Assembly (NCBI GenBank): GCA_041675325.1
Contig: JBAYUG010000002.1
Location: forward strand, 40,653-104,652
Length of the DNA: 64,000 nucleotides
From: CAIKZJ01 sp041675325
Lineage (GTDB): Bacteria; Bacteroidota; Ignavibacteria; Tepidaquicellales; Tepidaquicellaceae
Direction of reading: 5' to 3'
Shown in pieces: positions 27,283-35,909 of this stretch. The translations under genes were made by a program, and so were the position numbers. Each line of letters begins with the position of its first letter. Positions within the stretch are counted from its first letter, which is position 1. The notes below the pieces were generated by a model. That model ran no database searches. It saw only the letters and a program-made list of their open reading frames with translations, and was not told where the DNA came from.

Positions 27283-27324
27283 ACTGCGATATGACTGCGA
27301 TATGCCTGCGATATGACTGCGATA
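27270..27324 (+). repeat. 11-bp tandem array (5 units)
   Basis: Five perfect-length units of TG(C/A)CTGCGATA, in the order C, A, A, C, A at the variable base. The first unit is shared with element B copy 2, so the array grew from the element end. Confidence 0.95.
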
Positions 27325-27411
27325 TAGAAAAACGTCAAAATAACCCCGTTTTTTTCATTGTTTATACCTAAGCATATAAAATATCATATAATTAATGGAA
27401 ATAAAAAAAAA

Positions 27412-27429
27412 GACTGCATATTTGCAGTC
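27412..27429 (-). terminator. terminator of the M13 peptidase gene (bidirectional shape)
   Basis: GACTGCA-TATT-TGCAGTC is a perfect 7-bp stem with a 4-base loop. On the minus strand it is followed by nine T residues, 26 bp after the peptidase stop. On the plus strand it is also followed by T-runs. Confidence 0.85.
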
Positions 27430-27455
27430 CTTTTTGTTTTTCAGAACAACTTTTC

Positions 27456-29465
27456 TTACCAGATTACAGCTCTGGACGCGAGGTCTTTATACATTTTTCC
27501 TGACTTGATATTAAAAGCTTCATAGAACTGCGGTATATTATAAACGATTCCGTTAACACGAGCAAGAGATGGTGAATGCACATCTTCCTTTAATCTTTTG
27601 AGGAGTTCTTTTTCGCGAATGCTTCCTCTCCAAATCTGTGCATATGAAAGGAAGTATCTCTGTAAAGGTGTGAATCCTTCGGTTTCTTTTGCAGGAGGAT
27701 TTTTATCCCATGCTTTCTTTAAGCCCTCAAGACCGAGAGTAATGCCGCCGAGGTCAGCTATATTCTCGCCAAGTGTAAACTTACCGTCAACCTTAAAAGT
27801 ATCTAAGACAACAAAATTATTGTATTGATCAACGAGTACCTGAGCTTTTGCTTCAAATTTAGTTTTATCTTCTTCAGTCCACCAGTCTTTAAGGTTTCCT
27901 TCTGCATCAAACTTTCTACCTTGGTCATCAAATCCGTGAGTAATCTCGTGCCCAATAACCGCACCAATACCGCCATAGTTTACAGCGTCATCACCTTCAG
28001 CAAAGAAGAATGGGGGCTGAAGAATACCCGCGGGAAAACAAATCTCGTTATTTGTTCCTGAGAAATAAGCGTTTACTGTCTGCGGGCTCATTCCCCATTT
28101 CGTTTTATCGACAGGTTTACCAATCTCGCTGATGTTTTTATTAAAATTAAATTTCCTCACATTCAGTAAGTTATCAAAGTATGAATCCCGTGAGATTTCT
28201 ATTTTTGAATAATCTTCCCATTTATCAGGATATCCGACTTTAACTCCCATTTTGTTAAGCTTTATCAATGCCTGCTTTTTAGTTTCATCTGACATCCAGT
28301 CAAGATTGTTTATTCTATCAGCCATTGCAAGCTTAATATTTGCTACTAAATCTTTTATTCTCTGCTTTGCCGCAGGAGGAAAATGTTTTTCAACATAGAG
28401 CTCTCCCAGAGCTTCTCCCAGAGAACCGTTAACAACGTCAAGCACACGTTTCCAGCGAGGACGCTGATCCTGAGCACCGGACATAAATTTTCCGTAGAAT
28501 GCAAAATTAGCATCGACAAAATCACTGCTTAAATAAGTTGAAGCATTGTTGATAAGTCTCCACTCGACGTAATTCTTCAAAACCTCCAGTTCGGTATTCT
28601 GAAAAATCTTGCCAAAATCTTCAAAGTACTTTTTCTGTCCTACATTTATATCACCCGGATTTTCAACACCTATTTGTTTCATATAAAGCTTCCAGTCAAA
28701 ACCGTTGCTTATTGCGGATAGCTCATCTAAAGACATTTTATTATAATTCAGTTCAGGGTCACGGAGTTCAAGATTAGAGTATGAAGAATTTGCAAGAGTA
28801 ATTTCAAACTCCATTTGCATTTTTGCCTTAGCCATTGCCTGCTCTTCATTATAACCGACAAGTTTAAACAGATCTGTCATATACTTCTGAAGTTCTGTCC
28901 TTATAGAATTATTCCTCTCATCATCTTTAAGATAATAATCCCTGTTTGAAAGAGTAATACCGGACTGCCTTAACGAAGCGATATTCATAGTACTATTTTT
29001 CCGGTCGGGCGAAGAACCAAAACCAAAGAAGGATGAAGAACCGCTTGTATTCAGGAATGCGATAAACTTTATTAAATCTTCTTTTGAAATAATGTTTTTA
29101 AGTTCATCGAGTTTACTTTTAATAGGCTGATATCCAAGTGAGTTTATCTTTGCTTCGTCTAATCCGCAAGCAAAGAAATCGCCAATTTTCTGCTTGTTTG
29201 AACCGGGAGTATTCTTCTGAGTTGATAATTCCTCAATAAGTGCCTTCAGCTGACGGTCATTATTTTCACGAAGTTCATCGAAAGCACCGTAACGAGTCAA
29301 ATCAGGAGGCATCGGAGTGTTTTTAACCCACGTCCCGTTTGCATAATTAAAGAAATCATCTCCGGGATTTATGCTCAAATCCATATTGCTTTTATCAATT
29401 ATAGGCTGCGCAAAAGAGAATGTCACAAATCCTAAAATCAGGAATAAAGAAATAATGTTTTTCAT
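27456..29465 (-). CDS. M13 family (neprilysin/PepO-like) zinc metallopeptidase
   Basis: 669 residues with a signal peptide (1-19, cut after SFAQ). The zinc site is VIGHEITHGFDDQGR (H506, E507, H510), followed by ENIADLGG, whose glutamate is the third ligand. NAYFSGTNNEICFPAGILQPPFF matches the conserved NAYY-N-I-FPA-ILQ-P-F block of M13 peptidases, and the C-terminal A-R-NG region and final W are present. It should cleave oligopeptides in the periplasm or outside the cell. Length is standard for the family. It is monocistronic with a strong terminator; the OsmC gene lies 85 bp upstream on the same strand. Confidence 0.95.
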   Translation of the reverse strand: MKNIISLFLILGFVTFSFAQPIIDKSNMDLSINPGDDFFNYANGTWVKNTPMPPDLTRYGAFDELRENNDRQLKALIEELSTQKNTPGSNKQKIGDFFACGLDEAKINSLGYQPIKSKLDELKNIISKEDLIKFIAFLNTSGSSSFFGFGSSPDRKNSTMNIASLRQSGITLSNRDYYLKDDERNNSIRTELQKYMTDLFKLVGYNEEQAMAKAKMQMEFEITLANSSYSNLELRDPELNYNKMSLDELSAISNGFDWKLYMKQIGVENPGDINVGQKKYFEDFGKIFQNTELEVLKNYVEWRLINNASTYLSSDFVDANFAFYGKFMSGAQDQRPRWKRVLDVVNGSLGEALGELYVEKHFPPAAKQRIKDLVANIKLAMADRINNLDWMSDETKKQALIKLNKMGVKVGYPDKWEDYSKIEISRDSYFDNLLNVRKFNFNKNISEIGKPVDKTKWGMSPQTVNAYFSGTNNEICFPAGILQPPFFFAEGDDAVNYGGIGAVIGHEITHGFDDQGRKFDAEGNLKDWWTEEDKTKFEAKAQVLVDQYNNFVVLDTFKVDGKFTLGENIADLGGITLGLEGLKKAWDKNPPAKETEGFTPLQRYFLSYAQIWRGSIREKELLKRLKEDVHSPSLARVNGIVYNIPQFYEAFNIKSGKMYKDLASRAVIW

Positions 29466-29549
29466 TTTAATATTATTATGTTTTAACTTCTATGTTTATA
29501 ATACAATTATTTTCGTAAAAGAGTTTAAGACTTGAATAGACACAACTTA

Positions 29550-29957
29550 TTACAAATACGTCAGCTTTACATTCTGTATAACACTTTCATTCAGACTCAG
29601 ACCAACAGGACATTTCTTTGTAATATGCTCGATTATTTTCTTATCTTTATCCGAATAATTATTAGGTGGAAACTTAATCTCTATCTGTATCTCGGCAACT
29701 TTTCGCGGCTCGGCTGACATAATTTTTGTTATCTCGGCAGTCGCTCCGTCAATAGAGAAGCCGTATGTATTTGCGGCTACGCCCATAATAGTAATCATGC
29801 ATGCACAAAGTGAAGATGACATAAGGTCTGTAGGAGAAAAAGCTTCTCCTTTTCCGTTATTATCAGTCGGTGCATCGGTAACAACGACCTGTCCTGATTT
29901 AACATGAGTCATCTCAGTTCTCAAATTTCCGAGATATTTTAAAGTTGATGTGTGCAT
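29550..29957 (-). CDS. OsmC family protein (peroxiredoxin-like)
   Basis: 135 residues of the OsmC/Ohr fold. The N-terminal strand region EMTHVKSGQVVVTDAPTDNNGKGEAFSPTDLMSSSLCACM carries the first reactive cysteine (C51 or C53), and ITKKCPVGLSL carries the second (C116). These enzymes reduce organic and fatty-acid hydroperoxides using thiols. It belongs to the YhfA/OsmC-like subgroup rather than Ohr by its short N-terminus. It has its own start far enough from the peptidase gene for separate expression. Confidence 0.9.
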   Translation of the reverse strand: MHTSTLKYLGNLRTEMTHVKSGQVVVTDAPTDNNGKGEAFSPTDLMSSSLCACMITIMGVAANTYGFSIDGATAEITKIMSAEPRKVAEIQIEIKFPPNNYSDKDKKIIEHITKKCPVGLSLNESVIQNVKLTYL

Positions 29958-30170
29958 ATTCTCTGTATTTAATTATGTAAAAATAAGTATTTAGACAATG
30001 TTTTTAAATGATATATGTTAATATAATTTTGTTCTTGAAAACAGGAATATATAATTTAAAGATGAAAGTCAGGTAAGAATGATAGCCATACAGTAATCCT
30101 TCCATAAAAATGTAATCGGATTAATGGGAATAATGTAATCAACTAATACATTTAAACTCGACGGCTCATT

Positions 30171-30983
30171 TTGTATATTGATAATTGTATAAATTTGGAT
30201 GAAATAACTGATAATATTGTAAAACAAGACGCTTCAAAGCCCAGTGATTACTGGGCGAAACTATCCGAATATGAAGGACCTCTTGATATTCTTCTCCATT
30301 TCGTGAAGGAAGAGGAGTTAAATATATATGACATTCCTATATCGAAAATAACAAAAGATTTTCTTCAGTTCCTGAACTACATGCAGACTCTTGATATTGA
30401 ACTTGCAGGAGAGTTTTTGCTTATGGCTGCCGAACTGATGAAAATTAAGGCACGAATGCTCATACCTCAAATAGTTGAAAACGAAGCCGAAGAGGAAGAC
30501 CCGAGATACACACTTATAAGGAAATTACTTGAGTATAAAAGATTCAAGGATGCTTCATCAGAACTTCTGAAGTATGAAGAAAGTGCAAGACAGAGATATT
30601 TCAGGCTTTACTTTAAGAAAGATCCAAAAGAAGTAGAGCTTGATGTTTTAAACGATGCAGGTCTTCAGAACCTCACGATTTTTAATCTGATTAAAGGCTA
30701 CAAGCGTGCAATCACGAACGTAAGGCATGAAGTTATTCACCCGATTGAGCTTATGAACACAACGCCTGAAATACAGAGGGAATTTCTAATTAATTTTTTC
30801 AAGACACGATTATCTGTAAACTATAAAGAGCTGATAGGTACAATGGATGAGAAAATGGTTGTAATATGCACATTTCTTTCTATACTACAGCTCGCATTGG
30901 AAGGTTATCTCGGTATAATATACAATGAAAAGGACTTGTCTGAATTTTCTCTAATTAAAATAATAAACGAACACTTAAATTGA
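30171..30983 (+). CDS. scpA: segregation and condensation protein A
   Basis: 270 residues. ScpA is the kleisin that bridges SMC heads and binds ScpB in the bacterial condensin. The N-terminal kleisin signature YWAKLSEYEGPLDILLHFVKEEELNIYDIPISKITKDFL is at about residues 24-63, and the C-terminal winged helix ends with LSILQLALEGYLGIIYNEKDLSEFSLIKI. The start is uncertain: no in-frame ATG precedes the conserved region, and TTG 30171 or TTG 30195 are the candidates. It overlaps scpB by four bases, heading scpA-scpB-rluB-lysS. Confidence 0.95.
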   Translation: MYIDNCINLDEITDNIVKQDASKPSDYWAKLSEYEGPLDILLHFVKEEELNIYDIPISKITKDFLQFLNYMQTLDIELAGEFLLMAAELMKIKARMLIPQIVENEAEEEDPRYTLIRKLLEYKRFKDASSELLKYEESARQRYFRLYFKKDPKEVELDVLNDAGLQNLTIFNLIKGYKRAITNVRHEVIHPIELMNTTPEIQREFLINFFKTRLSVNYKELIGTMDEKMVVICTFLSILQLALEGYLGIIYNEKDLSEFSLIKIINEHLN

Positions 30984-31828
30984 GTACAGACGGAATAAAG
31001 AATATTGTTGAAGCGCTAATCTTTGCATCCGACGAAGAAATTACAACGAAAGAAATAAAAGATCTTTTAGATACATTCAGAATAAGTGTTTCGGTAAAGG
31101 AAATTGAGACTTCTATTGATGAATTGAACAGAGAATACGAAAATAACAGCAATGCATTTGAAATAATAAAACTTGCTGGCGGTTATATATTTGCAACGCG
31201 TAAAAAGTATTCTCATTTCCTTGGCAAACTAACTGCGGAAACACAAAAGAAGAAACTTTCACAATCGGCAATCGAAACTCTTGCAATCATAGCATATAAA
31301 CAGCCCATTACACGCTCAGAGATTGAGTTTGTAAGAGGAGTAAACGTTGACTATATAGTCAATTCGCTTCTCGAACGAGATCTTATTACAATCAAGGGAA
31401 GGGCTGACGGTCCCGGCAGGCCTATTCTTTACGGCACAACATCAAGTTTCCTTAAAGTGCTGGGATTAAACGCAATAGAGGACCTGCCGAAACTTAAGGA
31501 GATAAATGACATACTAAAGAACGAAAAGATTGAAGGTATTTCTGAAGCGGATATTGACCTGTTCAATTCCATGAGCAGTCAGGGACAGGAAGTTTTTACG
31601 GAAGGTTCTCCTAATGAACGTTTAAACTTCGAAGAAAGTGCAGAAGAAGAAACAAACCAAGATGAAGAAGAATTGGAACAATCAGATATCAGTAATAATT
31701 TAACCGAAGAGAATATAACTGACGGCTATAAAGAAGAAATAGATAATGGTACGGATGACGATAAAAAAGATGATTATAAAAACGGAGAAACTGAGTCCGA
31801 AAGTAAAACAGAGGAAGAGAACACATGA
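30980..31828 (+). CDS. scpB: segregation and condensation protein B with acidic tail
   Basis: 282 residues from TTG 30980, overlapping the scpA stop. Two winged-helix domains occupy about 1-185: KNIVEALIFASDEEITTKEIKDLL, then the hallmark LSQSAIETLAIIAYKQPITRSEIEFVRGVN and GRADGPGRPILYGTT. After residue 200 comes a low-complexity acidic tail of about 80 residues dominated by E, D, N and K, longer than in most ScpB proteins and presumably disordered. It dimerises and stabilises ScpA-SMC. It overlaps rluB by ATGA. Confidence 0.95.
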   Translation: MSTDGIKNIVEALIFASDEEITTKEIKDLLDTFRISVSVKEIETSIDELNREYENNSNAFEIIKLAGGYIFATRKKYSHFLGKLTAETQKKKLSQSAIETLAIIAYKQPITRSEIEFVRGVNVDYIVNSLLERDLITIKGRADGPGRPILYGTTSSFLKVLGLNAIEDLPKLKEINDILKNEKIEGISEADIDLFNSMSSQGQEVFTEGSPNERLNFEESAEEETNQDEEELEQSDISNNLTEENITDGYKEEIDNGTDDDKKDDYKNGETESESKTEEENT

Positions 31829-32550
31829 AAGAAGAAAGCGAAAATTTCACTCGTCTGAACAAATATCTTTCTAACAACACAGAATTTGCTAGAAGAAAGA
31901 TAGACGAGTTTATAACACAAGGCAGGATTACGGTAAACAACAAAGTTATACTTGAACAGGGTTTGCAGATTAATCCAGACAAAGATGAAGTAAGGCTTGA
32001 TGGCGAACGCATAAGAGAAAAAGCAAACAAGAAATACTTTATACTTCATAAACCGATAGGGTTTATTACGACTACCGATGATGAGAAGAACAGGAAAACA
32101 GTTATTGATCTCATAAATACTCACGACAAAGTATTTCCTATAGGAAGGCTTGACAGCGATACAAGCGGAGTTTTACTGCTTACGAACGACGGTGACTTTG
32201 CGAATACGCTTATGCATCCAAAATTTAAGGTTGAGAAAATATACATAGTTACTCTTTCAAAACCGCTTGAAGAAAAACTTAGAGCAAAGCTTGCAGGAGG
32301 AATAAAACTTGATGGAAAGAAAACAGCACCTGCCAAGATTGTTCATCCGAACAAAAATGATTTAAGCATTGTTTCAATAACCTTAACAGAAGGCAGGAAC
32401 AGACAAGTACGCAGGATGTTCGAAGGTTATGGGTACTTTGTCAGGAAACTCCACCGCATCTCATACGGGCATCTGACAGTTGAAGGGCTCAATGCAGGCG
32501 AGTACAGGAAACTCACAAAAGAAGAAATAAATAAATTTACGAATAAATAA
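31825..32550 (+). CDS. rluB: 23S rRNA pseudouridine synthase, RluB/RsuA family
   Basis: 241 residues. An N-terminal S4 RNA-binding domain (about 8-65; RLNKYLSNNTEFARRKIDEFI) is followed by the RsuA/RluB-type catalytic domain with FPIGRLDSDTSGVLLLTNDG, whose aspartate is the nucleophile, and EGRNRQVRRMFEGYGYFVRKLHR, the family RxVRRM motif. It isomerises a uridine in 23S rRNA (RluB) or, less likely, another rRNA. The position after scpA-scpB is the widespread conserved arrangement, which supports RluB. It is separated from lysS by one base. Confidence 0.9.
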   Translation: MKEESENFTRLNKYLSNNTEFARRKIDEFITQGRITVNNKVILEQGLQINPDKDEVRLDGERIREKANKKYFILHKPIGFITTTDDEKNRKTVIDLINTHDKVFPIGRLDSDTSGVLLLTNDGDFANTLMHPKFKVEKIYIVTLSKPLEEKLRAKLAGGIKLDGKKTAPAKIVHPNKNDLSIVSITLTEGRNRQVRRMFEGYGYFVRKLHRISYGHLTVEGLNAGEYRKLTKEEINKFTNK

Positions 32551-32551
32551 T

Positions 32552-34120
32552 ATGACAGAACAAAACGAATTAGTAAAAAGAAGACTTGAAGAACTTGAAG
32601 AAATTAAGAAGCTTGGAGTAAACCCATATCCGCATAGATATGACGTTACTGACAAGGCAGATGATTTGCTTAAGAATTTTACCGATCCCAAAGACGAAGC
32701 AGAAGTAGAACTAAGGAAGTTGAGCATCGTTTCAGTGGCCGGAAGAATTTCAGCGATAAGAAGAATGGGAAAGGCAACGTTTTGTCACATCAAGGACGAC
32801 ACAAACAGGATACAGGTTTATGTCAAGAAAGACGAAGTTGGTGAAGTAAGCTATACAATAATGAAGATGCTTGATATCGGTGATATTATTGGAGTAAAAG
32901 GTTTTGTATTTAGAACGAAGACGGGGGAAGTGTCAATACACAGCGTTTCAATTGAACTTCTTACAAAATCGATTCATCCGCTTCCAATAGTTAAGGAGGA
33001 GATTACAGAAACCAGTGAGAAGATTATTCATGACGCATTTGCGGACGTTGAACTGCGTTACAGACAGAGATACATAGACCTTATAGTCAATGAAAATGTA
33101 AAAGATACGTTTATTAAGAGAACAAAAATAATTAAGTCGATAAGAGCAACACTTGAGAAGTACGAATTTTTTGAGGTAGAGACACCTACATTACAAACTA
33201 TTTATGGCGGAGCTAATGCGAGACCTTTTATAACGCATCACAATGCACTTGATATCCCTTTGTACTTAAGAATCTCAAACGAGTTATACTTAAAGAGACT
33301 TATAGTCGGCGGATTTAACAGAGTTTATGAATTCGTTAAGGACTTCAGAAATGAAGGAATTGACAGGACGCATAACCCGGAGTTCACACAGGTCGAGTGG
33401 TATCAGGCATATGGTGATTACACGGACAGTATGAACATGTTTGAAGAAGTCGTTGAAGCTGCTTGTGTAGCGGTTCACGGTTCAACAAAGTTCGAGTATC
33501 AGGGAGCCCAGATTGACGTTGCCCGTCCGTGGAAGAGACTTAAAATGACAGATGCAATAAAAGATAAAACGGGGATTGATGTTCTTTCATTGAAGAAAGA
33601 TGAAATAATTATGTTCATGAAGAAGAATGATATAGACTTTGACCCAAAGCTTACACACAGTAAGGGACTTGTTATTGCAGCATTATTTGAAGCACTCTGC
33701 GAGGATGACTTAATACAACCGACATTTGTTATAGATCATCCGATTGATACAACTCCGCTTTGCAAACCGCTAAGACAATATTCGCTTGCAGAACTTGAGG
33801 AAATGAAAGACGATCCTGAACAGGTATTATACGTAGAAAGATTTGAGCCGTACATCAATAAATGGGAAGTAGGAAATGCATACACTGAGCTTAACGACCC
33901 GATACTTCAAAGGAAACTCCTTGAAAGCCAGGTTGAAAGAGGAAGAGGAGGAGAAGAAGATACGCATCCTTTTGATGAAGACTTTGTAAAAGCAATAGAA
34001 GTTGGTATGCCCCCAACGACAGGTGTTGGAATGGGTGTTGACAGAATTGTAATGCTGTTGACGAATTCAGTAAATATAAGAGACGTTTTATTATTTCCAC
34101 TAATGAAACCGTTGTCATAA
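32552..34120 (+). CDS. lysS: lysyl-tRNA synthetase, class II
   Basis: 522 residues. An N-terminal OB-fold anticodon-binding domain (about 55-165; VAGRISAIRRMGKATFCHIKDDTNRIQVY) is followed by the class II core with motif 2 FRNEGIDRTHNPEFTQVEWY and motif 3 GMGVDRIVMLLTNSVNIRDVLLFP. The block ELNDPILQRKLLESQVERGRGGEE is typical of LysS. It charges tRNA-Lys in the cytosol. Start ATG 32552 is two bases after the rluB stop, so it is the last gene of the scpA operon or its own unit. Length is normal. Confidence 0.97.
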   Translation: MTEQNELVKRRLEELEEIKKLGVNPYPHRYDVTDKADDLLKNFTDPKDEAEVELRKLSIVSVAGRISAIRRMGKATFCHIKDDTNRIQVYVKKDEVGEVSYTIMKMLDIGDIIGVKGFVFRTKTGEVSIHSVSIELLTKSIHPLPIVKEEITETSEKIIHDAFADVELRYRQRYIDLIVNENVKDTFIKRTKIIKSIRATLEKYEFFEVETPTLQTIYGGANARPFITHHNALDIPLYLRISNELYLKRLIVGGFNRVYEFVKDFRNEGIDRTHNPEFTQVEWYQAYGDYTDSMNMFEEVVEAACVAVHGSTKFEYQGAQIDVARPWKRLKMTDAIKDKTGIDVLSLKKDEIIMFMKKNDIDFDPKLTHSKGLVIAALFEALCEDDLIQPTFVIDHPIDTTPLCKPLRQYSLAELEEMKDDPEQVLYVERFEPYINKWEVGNAYTELNDPILQRKLLESQVERGRGGEEDTHPFDEDFVKAIEVGMPPTTGVGMGVDRIVMLLTNSVNIRDVLLFPLMKPLS

Positions 34121-34138
34121 TAATTAGCTTTCACAATA

Positions 34139-34909
34139 ATGAAAATTATTCTTAGGTATATTTTTCTGATTACTGTTGCTGGTTTATCATTTTATTCAAT
34201 CTCAAGCTGCAATCAAGAAAACCCTTCAGAACCAACTAACAAGTATTTGGGAATTTTAGAAACCGATGAATTTGGTAATATTCTTGGTGGTGATTATTCG
34301 GACTGGTGTATTCACAGCCCTGTTGATACTTTCACATACATCAGAACTTTTAATGTAACTACACCACAAAGTAATATTTCACTCCTGAGATGGACAACTA
34401 GCAAAGAATATAATTGTTATGGTTTTGATGTTGAGAGAAGAACTACTTCTGATACAAATTTTTTCAAGATAGGATTTGTTAATGGGTCCGGAACAACTAT
34501 TGACAGTGTACCCTATGTTTATATTGATACTTTGCAACCAAATCACCCTAACTTCTATTATCGTTTGAAACTAATAGATATCTATGGTAATTACAGATAT
34601 ATTTCTGAAATTCATAATATCGGATTCCCTCCGAATGCTTTTTTTGGACCTGCATACCCGAACCCAACTAATGGCAGATTTTATGTTAAATTTCAGATTC
34701 CTAAAATAGACACAATATCATTATATTTAACAGGTAAAACAGATACTCTTAAAATTTTAACCAAAGTAATTTTACATCCTGGAATATATGAATTGAACAT
34801 TAACAATGATTCAAATTTCCATAACGTACAAAAGAGATTACACATTAAATGCAAAACAATAATAAATTCCGATTCGTGCAGTCTTAATGGAGATATACAA
34901 TTTAATTAA
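34139..34909 (+). CDS. lipoprotein with a YPNP-type tail motif
   Basis: 256 residues. Signal peptide II: a hydrophobic stretch 5-22 ends with lipobox SISSC, so the mature N-terminus would be a lipidated cysteine near residue 23. The body has beta-sandwich features (RTFNVTTPQSNISLLRWTTSKEYNCYGFDVERRT), similar to the fibronectin-like modules that precede T9SS tails, and then PAYPNPTNGRFYVKFQIPK, the start of a sorting-like domain. The usual ending (SGVYFYKI) is not seen, so it may be a degenerate or unrelated tail. Being lipidated and carrying a T9SS-like tail is unusual. Function unknown. Confidence 0.6.
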   Translation: MKIILRYIFLITVAGLSFYSISSCNQENPSEPTNKYLGILETDEFGNILGGDYSDWCIHSPVDTFTYIRTFNVTTPQSNISLLRWTTSKEYNCYGFDVERRTTSDTNFFKIGFVNGSGTTIDSVPYVYIDTLQPNHPNFYYRLKLIDIYGNYRYISEIHNIGFPPNAFFGPAYPNPTNGRFYVKFQIPKIDTISLYLTGKTDTLKILTKVILHPGIYELNINNDSNFHNVQKRLHIKCKTIINSDSCSLNGDIQFN

Positions 34910-34924
34910 AACATATTTTTATTA

Positions 34925-35893
34925 ATGAAATATAATAATAACATTTTAGAGTTAGTTGGGAATACACCTTTAGTCAGATTAAATAAATTGACTAAAGGAT
35001 TAAAAGCAACTTTACTCGCAAAGATGGAATCGTACAATCCCGGGGGCAGCGTTAAAGACAGAATTGGGAAACTGATGGTGGAGAATGCAGAGAAAGAAGG
35101 AAAGCTGAAACCCGGCGGCACAATAATAGAGGCAACGAGCGGCAATACGGGCATTGGACTGGTGCTTGCGGCTGCAGTTAAGGGATACAAATCAATTATA
35201 GTTGTTACCGACAAAGTATCTCAAGAGAAAAGAAATTATCTTAAGGCTTTCGGTGCAGAAGTTGTTGTAGTACCGAAGAATGTAGGTCATGACCATCCTG
35301 ACTATTACATGAATAAGGCTCAGTCGATAGCAGAGGCAACATCAAACTCTTTATTCATAGCTCAATATACGAATGAATCAAATCCGTTAGCTCATTATCT
35401 TACAACGGGTCCTGAAATCTGGGAAGAAACCGAGGGCAGAGTAACACATTTTGTTGCAGGACTCGGGACAGGTGGTACAATAACAGGAACAGCAAGATAC
35501 TTAAAAGAGAAGAATCCCAATATCAAAATAATTGCAGCAGACCCAATAGGATCAATCGCAAAACTTTATAAGGACAAAGGACAAACAGGCGAATGCCAAC
35601 CTTACTTAGTCGAGGGTATTGGTCTCGACATGATACCAGAGATAATGGATTTCAACCTCATTGATGAAGTTGTTGAGGTAAGCGACAAGGATTCAATTGA
35701 TACGTGCAAAGCTCTTACGAAGGAAGAAGGGATTTTTTGCGGTGCATCAACAGGAACGCTCGCACACACAGCAATTAATATTGCAAGAAATCTTGATGAA
35801 AACGGAGTAGTGGTTTTTATAGTATGTGACACGGGCGAAAGGTATCTTTCGAAGTTTCATAATGACGACTGGTTAAAGAAAAATAATATTTGA
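34925..35893 (+). CDS. PLP-dependent cystathionine beta-synthase / cysteine synthase
   Basis: 322 residues of fold-type II. The PLP lysine is K44 in NPGGSVKDRIG, the substrate loop is EATSGNTGIGL and the phosphate cup is GLGTGGTITGTA. The segments QYTNESNPLAHYLTTGPEIW and YLVEGIGLDMIPEIMD are closer to the catalytic core of cystathionine beta-synthase than to CysK, but the C-terminal CBS pair is absent. It therefore makes cystathionine or cysteine from serine/O-acetylserine and a thiol or sulfide; I lean to CBS-type activity. The start follows the lipoprotein gene by 15 bp. Confidence 0.9.
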   Translation: MKYNNNILELVGNTPLVRLNKLTKGLKATLLAKMESYNPGGSVKDRIGKLMVENAEKEGKLKPGGTIIEATSGNTGIGLVLAAAVKGYKSIIVVTDKVSQEKRNYLKAFGAEVVVVPKNVGHDHPDYYMNKAQSIAEATSNSLFIAQYTNESNPLAHYLTTGPEIWEETEGRVTHFVAGLGTGGTITGTARYLKEKNPNIKIIAADPIGSIAKLYKDKGQTGECQPYLVEGIGLDMIPEIMDFNLIDEVVEVSDKDSIDTCKALTKEEGIFCGASTGTLAHTAINIARNLDENGVVVFIVCDTGERYLSKFHNDDWLKKNNI

Positions 35894-35909
35894 TTAGATT
35901 AGAATATAC

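Noticed and set aside
27270..27324. Iteron-type replication origin
   Set aside because: Five 11-bp repeats could look like iterons, but there is no rep or dnaA gene, no DnaA boxes and no AT-rich unwinding element next to it; it continues from element B.
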